From positions 671,732 to 706,646 of the forward strand of contig KQ482041.1 of NCBI GenBank assembly GCA_001430745.1: DNA of 34,915 nucleotides, written 5' to 3'. Below, in pieces: positions 21,522 through 32,292 of this stretch. The stretch comes from Auxenochlorella pyrenoidosa (taxonomy: Eukaryota; Chlorophyta; Trebouxiophyceae; Chlorellales; Chlorellaceae). The notes under the pieces are model-generated. The model searched no databases. It had not been told where the DNA came from and saw only the letters and a program-made list of their open reading frames with translations. Within the stretch, counting starts at the first letter, position 1. The number at the start of each line of letters is the position of its first letter. The position numbers and the translations under genes were made by a program.

Positions 21522-24500
21522 TCAGCGCCCGCGCTTGGCCAGTCGGTCGCTGCTCGCCCGCCGCAGCGGCAGGGCGTGGTCGTCCGCTGCTGCTGGCTCT
21601 GCCGTCTGCCCCGCCGCCTGCTGCTGCACGCGCGGATCTGGCTGCCAGGGGTTGCCGCTGCCACGCCGGGTGGGGCTGCGCCGGGTGGGGGTGAGGTCCT
21701 GATCTTGGAGGCGCTGCGAGCCTCGCAGCGGGAGGGCCTCCTCTGCGGGGGGTGGGCCGGCGGCGGGATGAGGGTCAGTGCGACCGGGCAGGGCGGCAGG
21801 GGCAGCAGTTTCCACAGGAATGCCTGACTGGACCGCATTCCAGGCCACGAAGGCAGCAGGCTGGGTGTGAGGGGCGGCCGTCATTGGCGGCGCAAGGCCA
21901 GGGAGGCAGCCCGGGCAGGTGGACGCCCCCTGCATGCGCGGCGGCTGGCAAGGCTGATGGATGGCCAGTGGTAAGGTCATGTCCGGGTGCGCGGGCTGTG
22001 CGCCGCCCGGCGCACCGTCGGCATCGAACTGCCACTCGCGCTGGGCGGGGGCATCGCGCTCCCGGTCCAGAGCGCGCCGCCGGTCCCGCGGGTACGTCAG
22101 GTGCAGGCCGCTGTACATGAGGAAGCAGAAGGCCCAGGGGACTGCGGGGGGAGCAGCGTGGGGTGGGTGGCTCGAGAGTGGGCAGCAGGCTGGGCGGGGC
22201 TGCCGGGAACCGCAATCGCTGCGCCACCTACGCTGGCCCTGCTGCACTTGCCCCGGCCTGCGGCCCCCATCCCAGCCCACTTGTGGTGAAGGCCAGCAGC
22301 GCGGAGCCCAGCGCCCTCGCGTTGTTCAGGTCCAGCGCCGCGTCCCCCGTGACCTGCAGGGGGGCGAGGGCGGCCTGACAAGCAGAGGCTGACGGGGCAG
22401 CAGATGCTGGCATCCACAGGTCACGACATAAATGAGCTGTGCTGCAGGCAGGGAGATAGGAGGAGCCGGGGCGGGCAGGGCGCCGGGCCTTTGAGGTGTC
22501 ACCTTGGAGGCGCCGCTGAAGCCGAACCAGCGCTGCGCCAGCAGGCCCACCAGCGGGGCCGAGCACGCCGCCATGGCGCCTGCAGGGAGGGGGGCGGCGC
22601 CTCGAGTTGTTTGTTACGTCATTTGCCTTTTGCACAGCCCATGGGCACATTCGACAAATGGCGGCGGGCTCCGCTCTGGCGCCTGAGGCAGGGCGGAGGA
22701 GCTGACGAGCGTGCCGGTCACCGGCTTGCTTGTTAGCTCCGTTGCCCTGAACCAAGCGCCACAGTGGTGGCTGGTCGTCTGCCGGGCAGGTGTCTGATGT
22801 CGGGCACAGACGCGGGCTGGCACCAACATACAAACAATGCCATACACCTGCCAGGCCTGCGGAAGGACCAAGAACCGCTGGACCCCAGGGCCCCTGCACA
22901 CCTTCAAAGCAGCGGTCAAAGGCGTAGATGAGGTTGCGCTGCGCGGCTGGGACAATCTCCGCAAAGGCCGGGTTGCTGCAGGGGGCGCGCCCAGGGGCAG
23001 CTCAGTGGGGGGTGATGCCGCTTCCAAGCGCTCCCCCCACCTGCTGGCACCTCACCGCCACGCAGTGGCACGTCATGGCTGCACGGGGCATGCAAGGACT
23101 GCGCGCTACACGCAAAGCTGGCGAGGCGGCTGACGAGGGCGGCGCGGCTGGCTCCCGCACTTGCAGCAGGGCGCCGGCCAGGCGGTGAGCACGGCAAAAG
23201 CTGTGATGACGCCTCGGTACAGCCAGACGGTGCCTGGGTCTCCCCCCATGGGCAGGCCCTGCACACCACGGGGGGAAGGCCAGGGGTGTACGCTGGCAGG
23301 GTGGGCACTGGCAGGGGAGCGCGCAGCCTGCTTGCGGCAGGGCGGGTGCTGCTCCCGCAGGACGACGGTGTGCACGCGCGCGCCCAGGCGCTCCCCAGCC
23401 GGCGCGCCGCCCCGGCGGCCGGCCCTCCCACCTTGAACAGCAGCAGCGAGAAGGGGACCCCCACAATGACGCTGAACTGCGTGGCGACGATGCGGCCGTG
23501 GTCGGGGAAGCGCCCCGCGGCGCGGTCGCCAATCCACCCGCCCAGCAGGCCGCCCACCCCGCCGCCTGCAAGCGAGAGACCCAGGCACAGCGCCCAGGAG
23601 GGCCTGGCCGTCAGGCGGGCAGGCAGCCCTGTGGGTCCTTCCCTGCAGCTGCTGTGCTGGCATGCCTGCGGGTGGGACCTACAAGCCTGCCCCGCCCTCA
23701 ACCAGGGCCGGGGCAGCAGGGGCGGTGGCCAGGGGCCAGCAGGGGCCAGCCCCACCTGCCAGGTACAGCGCCACCAGCAGCGAGGCGTCGAAGTTGCTCA
23801 TGCCCATCAGCTGCACAGCGGGGCAGGGAGGGGAGGGTCCCAGGCTTTGGTGGGGGGATGCGAGGTGCTGGCAGCCACGAATCCATTCGCAGTGCATGAC
23901 AACCTGCAGGCATGCAGCAGTGCGGCACACGTCGCCTGCTACCACGGCGGCATGCGCGCACCGCAGCACGTGTGCCTGCCCAGCCCGGCCCTGCCCTGCG
24001 CTCCACGCCCATGCCTGACTTGCCTGGAAGTAAAGCGTCAGGAAGATGAGCGACGCGTAGGGCACCGAGCCAACAATGCCCTGCGCAGCAGGCCGGCCGG
24101 CGGCGGGACGCGCACACAACCGACTGAGATGGCAGGCGCAGCGGGAGCAGCGCGCCCCCGCAGGTGGGCCCCAGGGGCAGATGCATCGCTGGCGCCCGGC
24201 CTCGAAGTCACAATCCCTCTCCCAGTTTAGAACACCCACCACAAGCCAAAGGCCTGCGNNNNNNNNNNNNNNNNNNNNNNNNNNNNNNNNNNNNNNNNNN
24301 NNNNNNNNNNNNNNNNNNNNNNNNNNNNNNNNNNNNNNNNNNNNNNNNNNNNNNNNNNNNNNNNNNNNNNNNNNNNNNNNNNNNNNNNNNNNNNNNNNNN
24401 NNNNNCCCCCCCCCCCCCCCCCCACGCCTGCCTGGATGATGATGATGCCAAAGGTGGGGATCCTCACCACCCCCATCACCTCCCCAAACAGCCGCCGCAG

Positions 24501-26017
24501 GGTGGCGCCCAGCGACTCCCCGCCGCCGCCGCCACTGCCGCTGCCGCCGCCGCTGCTATCTTCAAGCCCGCCGCCGTCGCTGCCGCCATTCGCGCCCTGC
24601 TGCTGCACCTGCTGCTTGTGCCGCTTGTAGGTTGGGTCGTGCGCAAAGAGGTAGCACAGCAGGCCCGCCAGCGCGCTGCGGGCAGGAAGCCAGGCAAAGC
24701 AACGCCGGCAGGTTGGCAGGCAGGAAGAGGCGCGCCGACCTACTGTGCACAACACACATACACGACGAGCCCAGCGCACCCCGCGCCCACCGCCGCACCG
24801 ACGCGCTTGCCTGGCCAGCGCCACGCTGAAGAAGACAAAGCGCCAACCCTCGATGCCCAGCGGGGTGTGGGCCGCGGTGTTGGTGGCGTACAGCGCGCCC
24901 AGCATGCCGCCCACGCTGATGGTCAGCCACAGCGTGCCAAAGGCCTGCCCCCGCGAGGAGGCGTGGTAGTAGTCGGCGGTCAGGGACTGCACGTTGGGGA
25001 TGACCAGCGCCAGGCCTGCGGGGGGGGGCAGAGGTGGTACCGTGGAAGGCAGCGACGGCAAGTGGGGCGGGACGGACATGTCTGTGGGTGCATGACCGGC
25101 AACGGGCAGCCGTCAACCTGGCCGGATGCAGGCGCAGATGCAGGGGCACAAGCAGGCAGGCAGCACATCAGCGTGAAGGGCTGCAGCAGGCGGGTGGGCC
25201 AACGAGACGTTCAGGTGCACGGGCAGGGGGGGCGGCCCGCACCGACTCCATTCATGGCGCAGATGGGCATGGCCGCCGCCAGGCTGTGCGTGAGGGCGAA
25301 GAGCGAGGTCATGGTGGCCCACAGCCAGCAGCCCACCGCAATGACGGTGCTGCGTGCCATGAAGTGGCCTGCAGCAGTGGGCGGCGTGTGTGTGTGTGTG
25401 TGCTCCCTGGCGGGCACTACCGTTGTGGTTGCCCTCGCTCAGGCCCGCACGCCAGGCTGCAGTCCCAAGCTCCCAAACAGCAACTGGCCGCGCCGCGTCT
25501 GCTCAGGCAGCCCTGAAAACCCTCCCAACACCCTGGAGGGAGGCACTCATACAGCACCCCGCGACTGACCTGCCACCCCGCCCAGCGGGCTGGACAGCGC
25601 CTGCATCATGGCGCGGCCCAGCGTGATGGCTCCCAGCTGGGTGGGCGTGGCGTCAAAGGAGGCGCCCACCCAGGCGTACACAGCGGGCAGGATCTGCTCG
25701 TCGCACCTGCGCGGGCAGGGGGGAGGGGGGGCAGCGCTGTGGAGGCCCGGGCAAAAACCGGCCCCAGGAGGGAGGGACACGGGCACCCCACCCTGTGCCG
25801 CCTTGCACCATCAATCATGGGGCTTGGATGTCTGCAGTGAGTGTGCGAGGATGCAACGTACCAAACCAGGGCTGCTTGAGCGACACCCCTGCTCTGCCCC
25901 CGCAATCAACGTCTGCCTGGGCATGGCCTCCCCTGCTGCCCTCGTGCCCCATGCGCACTTTTCAAGGATAGATGCCAGGTTGATGAGCGCCGTGGTGCGG
26001 AACTTGACGTCACGCAT
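21522..26017 (-). CDS. Major facilitator superfamily transporter, Spinster-like
   Basis: Polytopic membrane transporter; model of 652 residues from the first in-frame ATG. Exons: 26017-25959 (exon may begin at 26030), 25706-25570, 25368-25243, 25015-24811, 24675-24432, 24080-24024, 23810-23756, 23565-23432, 23258-23161, 22975-22902, 22579-22503, 22353-22281, 22141-21522. Hydrophobic segments recur throughout. Landmarks include INLASILEKCDEQILPAVY in the first helix region, ALVIPNVQSLTADYY, and the MFS loop motif GGWIGDRAAGRFPDHGR. The organisation fits the Spinster/SPNS-like group of plants and algae; the substrate cannot be read. A Gly/Ser-rich linker sits in the central loop (exon 24675-24432), and the last about 190 residues form a hydrophilic, Pro/Arg-rich tail. 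Introns 4, 5 and 6 look like GC-AG introns. An N-terminal extension in an upstream exon (ATG near 26280) cannot be excluded. The run of N lies within intron 5. Confidence 0.85.
24259..24405. other. Assembly gap (147 N) next to an 18-base C run
   Basis: Unresolved bases followed by 18 consecutive C (24406-24423). The homopolymer probably caused the gap. It falls inside MFS intron 5, so no exon is evidently lost, but the intron length is unknown. Confidence 0.95.
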
Positions 26018-26030
26018 CGCATCCGTGCAC

Positions 26031-27081
26031 CTGCAGACAAGCAGCAAGCGCGTGGTGTGAGGCTGGGATCAAGGGAGGCGGTGAGGGCGCCGCAGCAGCG
26101 CCGCACCGCCCAGAAGCCGACGCAGGGTCTGACGGCTAGCTCGATCTGCTTTACAGCACATATGGAACTCGAGAGGGTCATGCACGCCGCTGAAAAGCGC
26201 GGCCTGGGGCGCGCGCAGCGAGGAACCCTGCCCTGCAGCATAAGCACCCTCCGCACGCTTGAAGCGAGGTAGATAACCATGTGATCACGCGTGACATGGC
26301 GGGCGCCGAGCCTTGACGCCCGCTGCCAAGCTTTGAGGAGCCTGCCCCTCCAGGCTCAAGGGGCTCCAACTCCAGAGCCCCTCGTGGCATAGCAGACGGA
26401 AGTTGATTATAAAGACGAAGGAGTGCGGTTGCGACCTGGGAACGATGCGTGGCAGGCTGGCGGCAGCACAGCGCCATCCGCCACCCAGCCACCCTGCCCT
26501 CTTTACTTGCTCAACAAGGAGGCTCTTTACAGCAGTGCCGAGCCTGGGTCCCCCTGGCCAGGCTGCAGGCGCAGGAATTTCCTATAGGCCTATCGCGCTC
26601 ATGCATGGTAGTCCACAGTGCTGCACGCTTCGAGCTATCAGTGGCGAGAGCACACTGCTGCCGCCCCTGCAGCGAGGGTGTCTACACCACCCCAGATTGT
26701 GTTAAAGTGATGGGCACACTTGCACCTGCCAGCCTCCTTGCTGGGCACTCTCTGCAAGGCCCTGTGCTGAAGCGCGTTCTTCCGCAGGGCCACGTGCATC
26801 TCTCTTGTGTACCTCGAAGTACCGCCACCACCTGATACACGACCAGGCTGCTTGGCAACCCTTGCAAGCAGCCTGGGTGCTGCAAGCGCGTCGCTGTCCG
26901 TGGGCGGCGGCGTCTGCGCGGTGGCGGAATGCGGGGCGACAAGAGGGCACAGGCGCAAGGTAGTCCTGGAGAGGTTTGCATTGGGGGCCGGTCACGGTGG
27001 ATGAATTGCCTGATTGAAGACGCTTCAGGATTTGCTTGACATGGGACGCCTCTCGAAGACAGTTTAACCAGCTGTTGCAGG
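26031..27081. other. Intergenic region upstream of the MFS gene
   Basis: About 1.05 kb between the MFS first recognised exon and the stop of the next leftward gene. It should include the MFS promoter, possibly an unrecognised first exon of the MFS gene near 26280, and the 3' UTR of the proline-rich membrane protein gene. A perfect 8-bp inverted repeat is present at 26359-26382. I see no other gene. Confidence 0.55.
26359..26382. repeat. Perfect short inverted repeat
   Basis: AGGGGCTC and GAGCCCCT are exact reverse complements with an 8-base loop. It lies about 340 bp upstream of the MFS start. It could form a GC-rich hairpin; its role is unknown. Confidence 0.5.
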
Positions 27082-29259
27082 TCATGTGCTGCTGGGACGC
27101 CAGGGAGTGGCGACCATGGCTGCTGGGGCCCCCAGCGCACGCATTGCTGCAGCCGCCTCTGCTGGCTTATCCACCCGCAGGTGCAGCACATTGGGCACGT
27201 CCGGGCCGCCACCATGGCTGCATTCCGAGTGCTCCTGGTCGGCCACCTTGCGTCGTCGCCAGCGCCGCAGCAGGCAGAAACCAAGGCTGAGCAGCAGGGC
27301 CGTGACCAGGAAGCCGACTGCCACTGCCACACCAATGAGGACGCCGCTGGCCGACTTGGCGGCCTTTTTGATGCCCTGCGCCCAGCTGCTTGGAGCGGGC
27401 GGGGGCGAGGGTGGGGATGGTGAGGCAGGTAGCAGGGTGCTGGCCTGGGGAGATCCGGCCTGCCCGATGGCAGCAGGCGGCGGAGGGCTGTGCTGCTGCG
27501 CAGCAGCAGTAGGCCGAGGGAAGGCGCTGGGGGATGCTGTTGGTGGTGGCGGCAGGGGGTCAGAACTGGCTGGTGGAGCGGAGCTTGCGTCTGGTGGGCC
27601 GTCAAATGCAGACACCGCTGGCGCAGGTGGCGATTGCATGGGCGGCTGTGGCGGGGGCCTGGATGGCGGCGGCGCCTGCGTCTGCACACTAGCAGGCGGG
27701 CTGCTGCCAGGGTTTGCACTGGGTGGTGGCGGCATCGCCAGCACTGGGGCAAGTGGAGGGCTGCTCTGTGCCCCTGAGCCTGCCGGTGGCGGCGGCTGCA
27801 TCAAGGCGGGGCTGTTTCCGCTGCTGGCTGGAGGTGCTGCTGGTGGCGCAGGCGCAGCGCTGGGTGCGGGGGGAGGCGGCGGGTAGGGGTTGACCCAGCC
27901 CCCCGGCCTGGCCCAGAGCGCCGTGCAGTTGCTGCACTCCATGTAAAGAGTGCCTGTCTGGGTGCCGTTCAGGAAGAAGTCCAGCTCATATGAGTAGTCG
28001 GGCTGCGGCAGCGCGGGGGAGATGGGGGGGGCACCATGGTCGCGGCACCTACTCATGGCAAGCAGCAACTGGGAGTCAAGGCCAGGAGTGCTGCCCCTCA
28101 GGTGTTCACACTCTGTGTCATATGAGCTTTTAAGAACCGACCTGGTAAGCCGCCATGCCGAGCAGCGCCGACCCCAGCAGGTCGTCGCCGGCGGTGGCGT
28201 TGGGCAGGGCGGCCGGCACAGCGGGGTCGCAGCCGCCATCGCACTCCCACAGCTCACACACCTGGGGTGTTCAACGAGAGAGAGGGAAGAACCCCATGAG
28301 GAGGGCAGATTTGTGGCAGCAGCATGGAGAGGAGCGTGTGTGCCATGTGTGCTGGTGTACACGTCTGCACATGTAGATGCAGCAGCCCTTGGCATGCCGG
28401 GGAGCCCACCAGAGAGTCGCCCTGCTGGTAAGGCCATGTGCCCAGGGGCGTTGCCAGAGGGATGTACCTGGTGGCGGCCAGGAGGCAGGGCAGTGCACGT
28501 CAGCAGCCTGGGCCTGACCAGATGTGCAGGCAAGGTGGTACCGCTTCCGGCCCCGCCCCATCCCTCTCCCGCACCAGATGTTGGGAGTGTCGACCAGCGA
28601 CAGGTGGGTGAAGGCGGTCCACTGCGTGCCCCATGTGCTGCGGCACAGCACAGACAGTTCCATGCCGTAGCCCCAAAACACTGCGAGTGCAGCAGCAGCA
28701 GTGTCAGGGGTCAGGGCAGTGACGCTGGCCGCCTGCACTCCAGCACGTGCTTTGCACGGCTGCCTCACATGTGTCGCCCACCAACCATCTGGCTGCTCCT
28801 CCCGGCTCCTGCAGGCGAATCCCATGCACTTTGCAGCGTTTGAGTCCACTGGACTGTGCACATGACCTGGGTGATCAGGCAGCTCACTTGAGTCCTCTAG
28901 GGTTCCAATCTTTGCGCCTGCATCCAGGTAGGCAGTTGTGGTAACGCGCGCTGCACCAACCACCAACATTCGGTCCAGTGTGCCTGCAGAGGCAGCATGA
29001 CCAGGAGGTGCTTAATTCATGTATGCTGTCTGTTGGCCCTACCCAGAGATGATGTAAACTACAGCAGCACGAGAGCGTAAGGACCGCATCTCGGCCGTCC
29101 CCAGCAGGCCAGGCAGGGGCGGGCTGCGCCCCATAAGGGGCATCAAGGCCAAGCCAGCTGGCACTCACCTGGTGGTGGCGGGGGCGGCGGGACAGCATGC
29201 ACGCCAGAAACCAACGCCGCAACGAGTACAAGCAGGCTGATGCGCCCAGAAAGTGACAT
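27082..29259 (-). CDS. Type I membrane protein with proline-rich ectodomain; function unknown
   Basis: Protein of 457 residues. Exons: 29259-29169, 28983-28888, 28680-28575, 28507-28468, 28261-28142, 28002-27082; the 40-bp fourth exon is required to keep the frame. The start codes a clear signal peptide (hydrophobic LLVLVAALVSGVHA), then a PPPPPPP tract. Residues about 31-180 form a Cys-containing ectodomain (LLTCTA, CELWECDGGCD, MECSNCT) with N-glycosylation sequons NAT, NGT and NCT. A long Pro/Ser/Ala-rich stalk follows, like the hydroxyproline-rich stalks of pherophorin- or extensin-type algal wall proteins. One transmembrane helix lies at 371-396 and is followed by RRWRRRK, the stop-transfer charge. 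The cytosolic tail is about 60 residues with no kinase. The architecture suggests a cell-surface or wall-contact protein; I do not recognise the ectodomain. Confidence 0.82.
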
Positions 29260-30246
29260 TTGTATCCAGAAGAGAGAGCACAGGGGGTGAAGGCAGGCAG
29301 TAGCGAGCGCTCCTGCCTCGCCTCGGGCGCGGCGCTGCAGGGCAGGCTCAGGCTCAGGCGCTTGGAGGTCGATCTTTTTGCTGCGGCCTATGGTTTGCGG
29401 ATACTACTTCCGTTTCACGCTTCATGTGTCAACCAGACAAAGCACTTTCTCCGCCAAGGCAGAGCCAGCCGCCGCCACAGCGTGCACGCCGTGCACATGC
29501 AGCCAGCTTGGCCCATTAGTGAGACGCCGCCCGTTGTTCAATCGGCCTATAGATCTGAGTCGACAAAATGTCGCTTACGCGGCCAGATTCTGCCTAGCGC
29601 TCTGTTGTGTCACAGCCGCCCGTTCTGGACGGCGTGCCCCCTCTTTAGTCCAAAACCGCCTTGTTACCCGCCAACTTGTGGAGCCGAAATATATTGGCGG
29701 GCGGCTGGCTCGCGGTTGTTGATTAGGCGCAGCCGACTGGCGGGGAGGCTGGCGGCGTACGCCGCAGGCTGCAGCGCACTTGCGGAACTCACTATCACGC
29801 TCCTGTGCCAGCCGTCGGCAATGGTTCTAACGCAGTGCTCAACCCATGTCCATGCCAGGAACCGCCGCCGGTCCACTTAGCTTCCCGCTCACTGTCCATC
29901 CCCCTCCGCATGCTTGCCTCATGTTGGTGTAAACCCAGCTCCGCTCTGCATTGCCACATCTGGCTGTCCACCCGTGTCTACATGATAAGAGCAGAGCTCC
30001 ATGAGGACAGCGTGGCGGGCCACTGAAGTGATGCAGAGCATTGGGCGGGCACTAACCGGTGGATAACCCCAGGCTTGCGCTGCTGTGCAGGCAGGCAGGC
30101 GCGACGTGCATGCATGAGAACTCTTGAGCAGGTCGGGCGGCTCGGCCCCGGCCCAGTCCACCGAGCAAACCTGCCAGCACCTCTGCTGGCGAGCCGCGCA
30201 GACAGCCCGCCGCCAAGGCGTACAGGCAGGAGCAACCAGGACCGGG
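29260..30246. other. Intergenic region between the GILT gene and the type I membrane protein gene
   Basis: About 1 kb, AT-richer than the exons. It should contain the promoter and 5' UTR of the leftward membrane-protein gene and the 3' UTR of the GILT gene. Long frames on the plus strand here have neither domains nor exon-like codon use. Confidence 0.6.
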
Positions 30247-31741
30247 TCATGCCTGTGCAAGTGCTGCTGGCGATGCCGCCGATAAGCGACCGCTGGCGGA
30301 GAGCGCCGCTGCGGCTGCCTCTGGCGGCGGCTCGTAGCAGGCCCTTGGCTTGATACCGGGGAACGCGATGCACACGATGCGCGTCAGCTGCGAGTCCAGG
30401 CCCCCCAGGGGGATGCTGTTCACCAGCACCCATGGCACATACCTGCAGGCACATGTGTGCTGGTGTGTTGGTGTGCTTTTTCGTGGTTATTGGGGCTGGG
30501 GCGGACTGGGCATGGGTGCATGGACGGGTGAGGGCCCGCAACCCAAGGCCGGGGGAGAGAGCGCGGTGGCAGGCTGCGCACCGAGCGCCCGCAGCGGCGC
30601 AGCAGCAGCAACGCCAGGCAGCAGGGGGGAGTGTCTAGGGCTGCTCGCAAGCCAAGGCCGTGGCAGGCGAGGCAGCAGGCCAGCAGAAAGTTCACCCCAC
30701 CCCCCGGCCCAGCCCCTCACTCGTGCGGCGGGTCGAGCGCCGCGGTGGCCTCTGCCGCCTGCTGCTCCAGCGCATCGCCGTCGGGGCCGTCCACACAGTG
30801 CCACAGCGCCCCCGCCTCGATGGCCGTGCCCGCAGCACACCTGTCCACCGAGGACAGCGCCTTGCTGCGCGGCCTGCCCGACAGGCAGGTCACAAACGGC
30901 AGCCACTGCGCCTGTGCGGGGCGCAGACGCTGCGCGCAGTTGACCACGCGGTTCAGGCGGCACTCGTCGGGCCCATGCTGGCAGGCGGGCTGCAGACCCC
31001 CCTCCTGCAGAGCACACCCGGGGAGGGAAGCGCCCGGGTGGTCAGCAGCAGCGCAGCCTCACAGTACGCTTCCAACTCTGCGGAGTGCTGCACCCCAAAC
31101 AATCTGCCACGATGGCCACGAACGCTGGCGCCACGACGCGCACTGTCCGCCAAGCTGCAGCGCACCAGGCAGCACCCGCCCCCCCTGCCAGCCACCTGCG
31201 TGTTGTTCCAGAGCGCATTGCCCCAGGCAATGTACTTGAATTTAATGATCTTCTCAAAAGGGGAGTCGGGCAGCAGCGGTGCAATCTGCTTGGTGACGAA
31301 CTCCATGCTGCAGGGCATGCGGCCAGGCGGGAAGTGCAGAGCACTCATCAGAGCATGGCTGCAGCACAAACACTTGCAAAGCTGACAAGCAGACACACAG
31401 GCAATGCGTGCAGGAGGCTGATGCCAGAGAAAGATGCCATAAAGACACAGGGGCGATGCGCGCAGGTGGGTGGGGCAGTGGTGGGGAGGCGCCCTGTCCA
31501 TGACCCAGGGGGCCGGACGCTCAGCTCACGCACCACATCTGCAGCCTGCCAAGTCTCACGTGAAAGGACAGAGCGCCTCGCCATACAGGTCTACATGCAC
31601 AAACGGGGAGCAGCCCAGGCTGCCAGTGCTGTCAGCGCCCCCTGAAGCCACAAGCTCCACAGGCAGCCGCACGCCTGCTGCCGCTGCCGGCACTGCCGCT
31701 GCCATCGCTGCTGCCAGGAGGAGCGCCAGGCCGTTCAGCAT
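30247..31741 (-). CDS. GILT-family protein with CPFT in place of the CXXC active site
   Basis: Secreted or vacuolar thiol-reductase-family protein of 257 residues. Exons: 31741-31560, 31307-31196, 31004-30721, 30442-30247. Residues 1-23 form a signal peptide (LALLLAAAMAAAVPAAAA). The thioredoxin-like start is VHVDLYGEALCPFT (Cys58, Thr61), continuing MEFVTKQIAPLL in ungapped register with other GILT proteins. The family signature CQHGxxECxxNxxxxC is fully present at residues 106-121, and the PPHEYVPWVLVNSIPLGG element closes the fold. Length is normal for the family. GILT enzymes reduce disulfides at acidic pH using CXXC. Here the second Cys position is Thr, and its codon spans intron 1 (AC|C). 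An alternative 16-nt micro-exon within that intron would read CPFTLQMC but breaks the family alignment. Confidence 0.9.
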
Positions 31742-32292
31742 TCGGCTTTTGGTGTCGAAGCGATGGGGCGGATCAGTTTGTCTCGTGTGAAGGGAAGTTG
31801 AGCCCAGAAGCGCGGGGTGCCAGCAAATTTTCGGACACCAAGGCTGAAACCCAGTCTCCACGATCGCAATTGCAAAGAACGAGGACGTCTGTTTGTTGCG
31901 AATTGGAAGCCGAAGGGCAGAGACGGTTTGGTTGCGGTGCCGGCAGCAGGGCCCAGCGCCAGCCGTCTGCCCACCACCCTCACTGCTGAACCTGGCAAGC
32001 TCTACCCTCTTGCATGCCACGCTGCACTTGCCCGGTTAAGTGCTGGCCTGCTTGAGTGCAGCCAGGTGACAAGTGAGAGGAGTGAGCAGGAGAGGGAGGC
32101 AGGGGCAGGGGTTGAGGGGGGCGCACAGGTGGCGTGGGTGCACATGCGGGGAGACGAAGAACGGGAACAGACAGAAGGAAAGCACTGGGAGGGTGCGCCG
32201 GGATGGGCATGGCCTGGGACACTGTTTTCCGCGCCAGTCAGGGCAATCCCCCGGGGACCCTCCCGACAGCTGCATGCACGCAAGCATGGCGC
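31742..32292. other. Intergenic region between the SIN3 and GILT genes
   Basis: 551 bp between the SIN3 stop and the GILT start on the same strand. It should hold the GILT promoter and the SIN3 3' UTR. No other coding signal is evident. Confidence 0.6.

Noticed and set aside
27086..27886. Gly-rich plus-strand frame opposite the proline-rich stalk
   Set aside because: It is the reverse complement of Pro/Ala-rich codons. The minus strand has the signal peptide, membrane helix and consistent exons.
28142..28261. Reading this exon of the type I membrane protein gene in the frame of the long open frame 27082-28533
   Set aside because: That frame needs read-through of good splice sites. The other frame (CELWECDGGCD) joins both neighbouring exons in phase through the 40-bp exon.
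29260..29880. 206-codon plus-strand frame upstream of the type I membrane protein gene
   Set aside because: Composition is unlike coding exons here, there is no recognisable motif, and it occupies the expected promoter region.
31515..31545. 16-nt micro-exon in GILT intron 1 giving CPFTLQMC
   Set aside because: Phases allow it, but direct splicing aligns without gaps to the GILT family and needs no micro-exon; kept only as an alternative.
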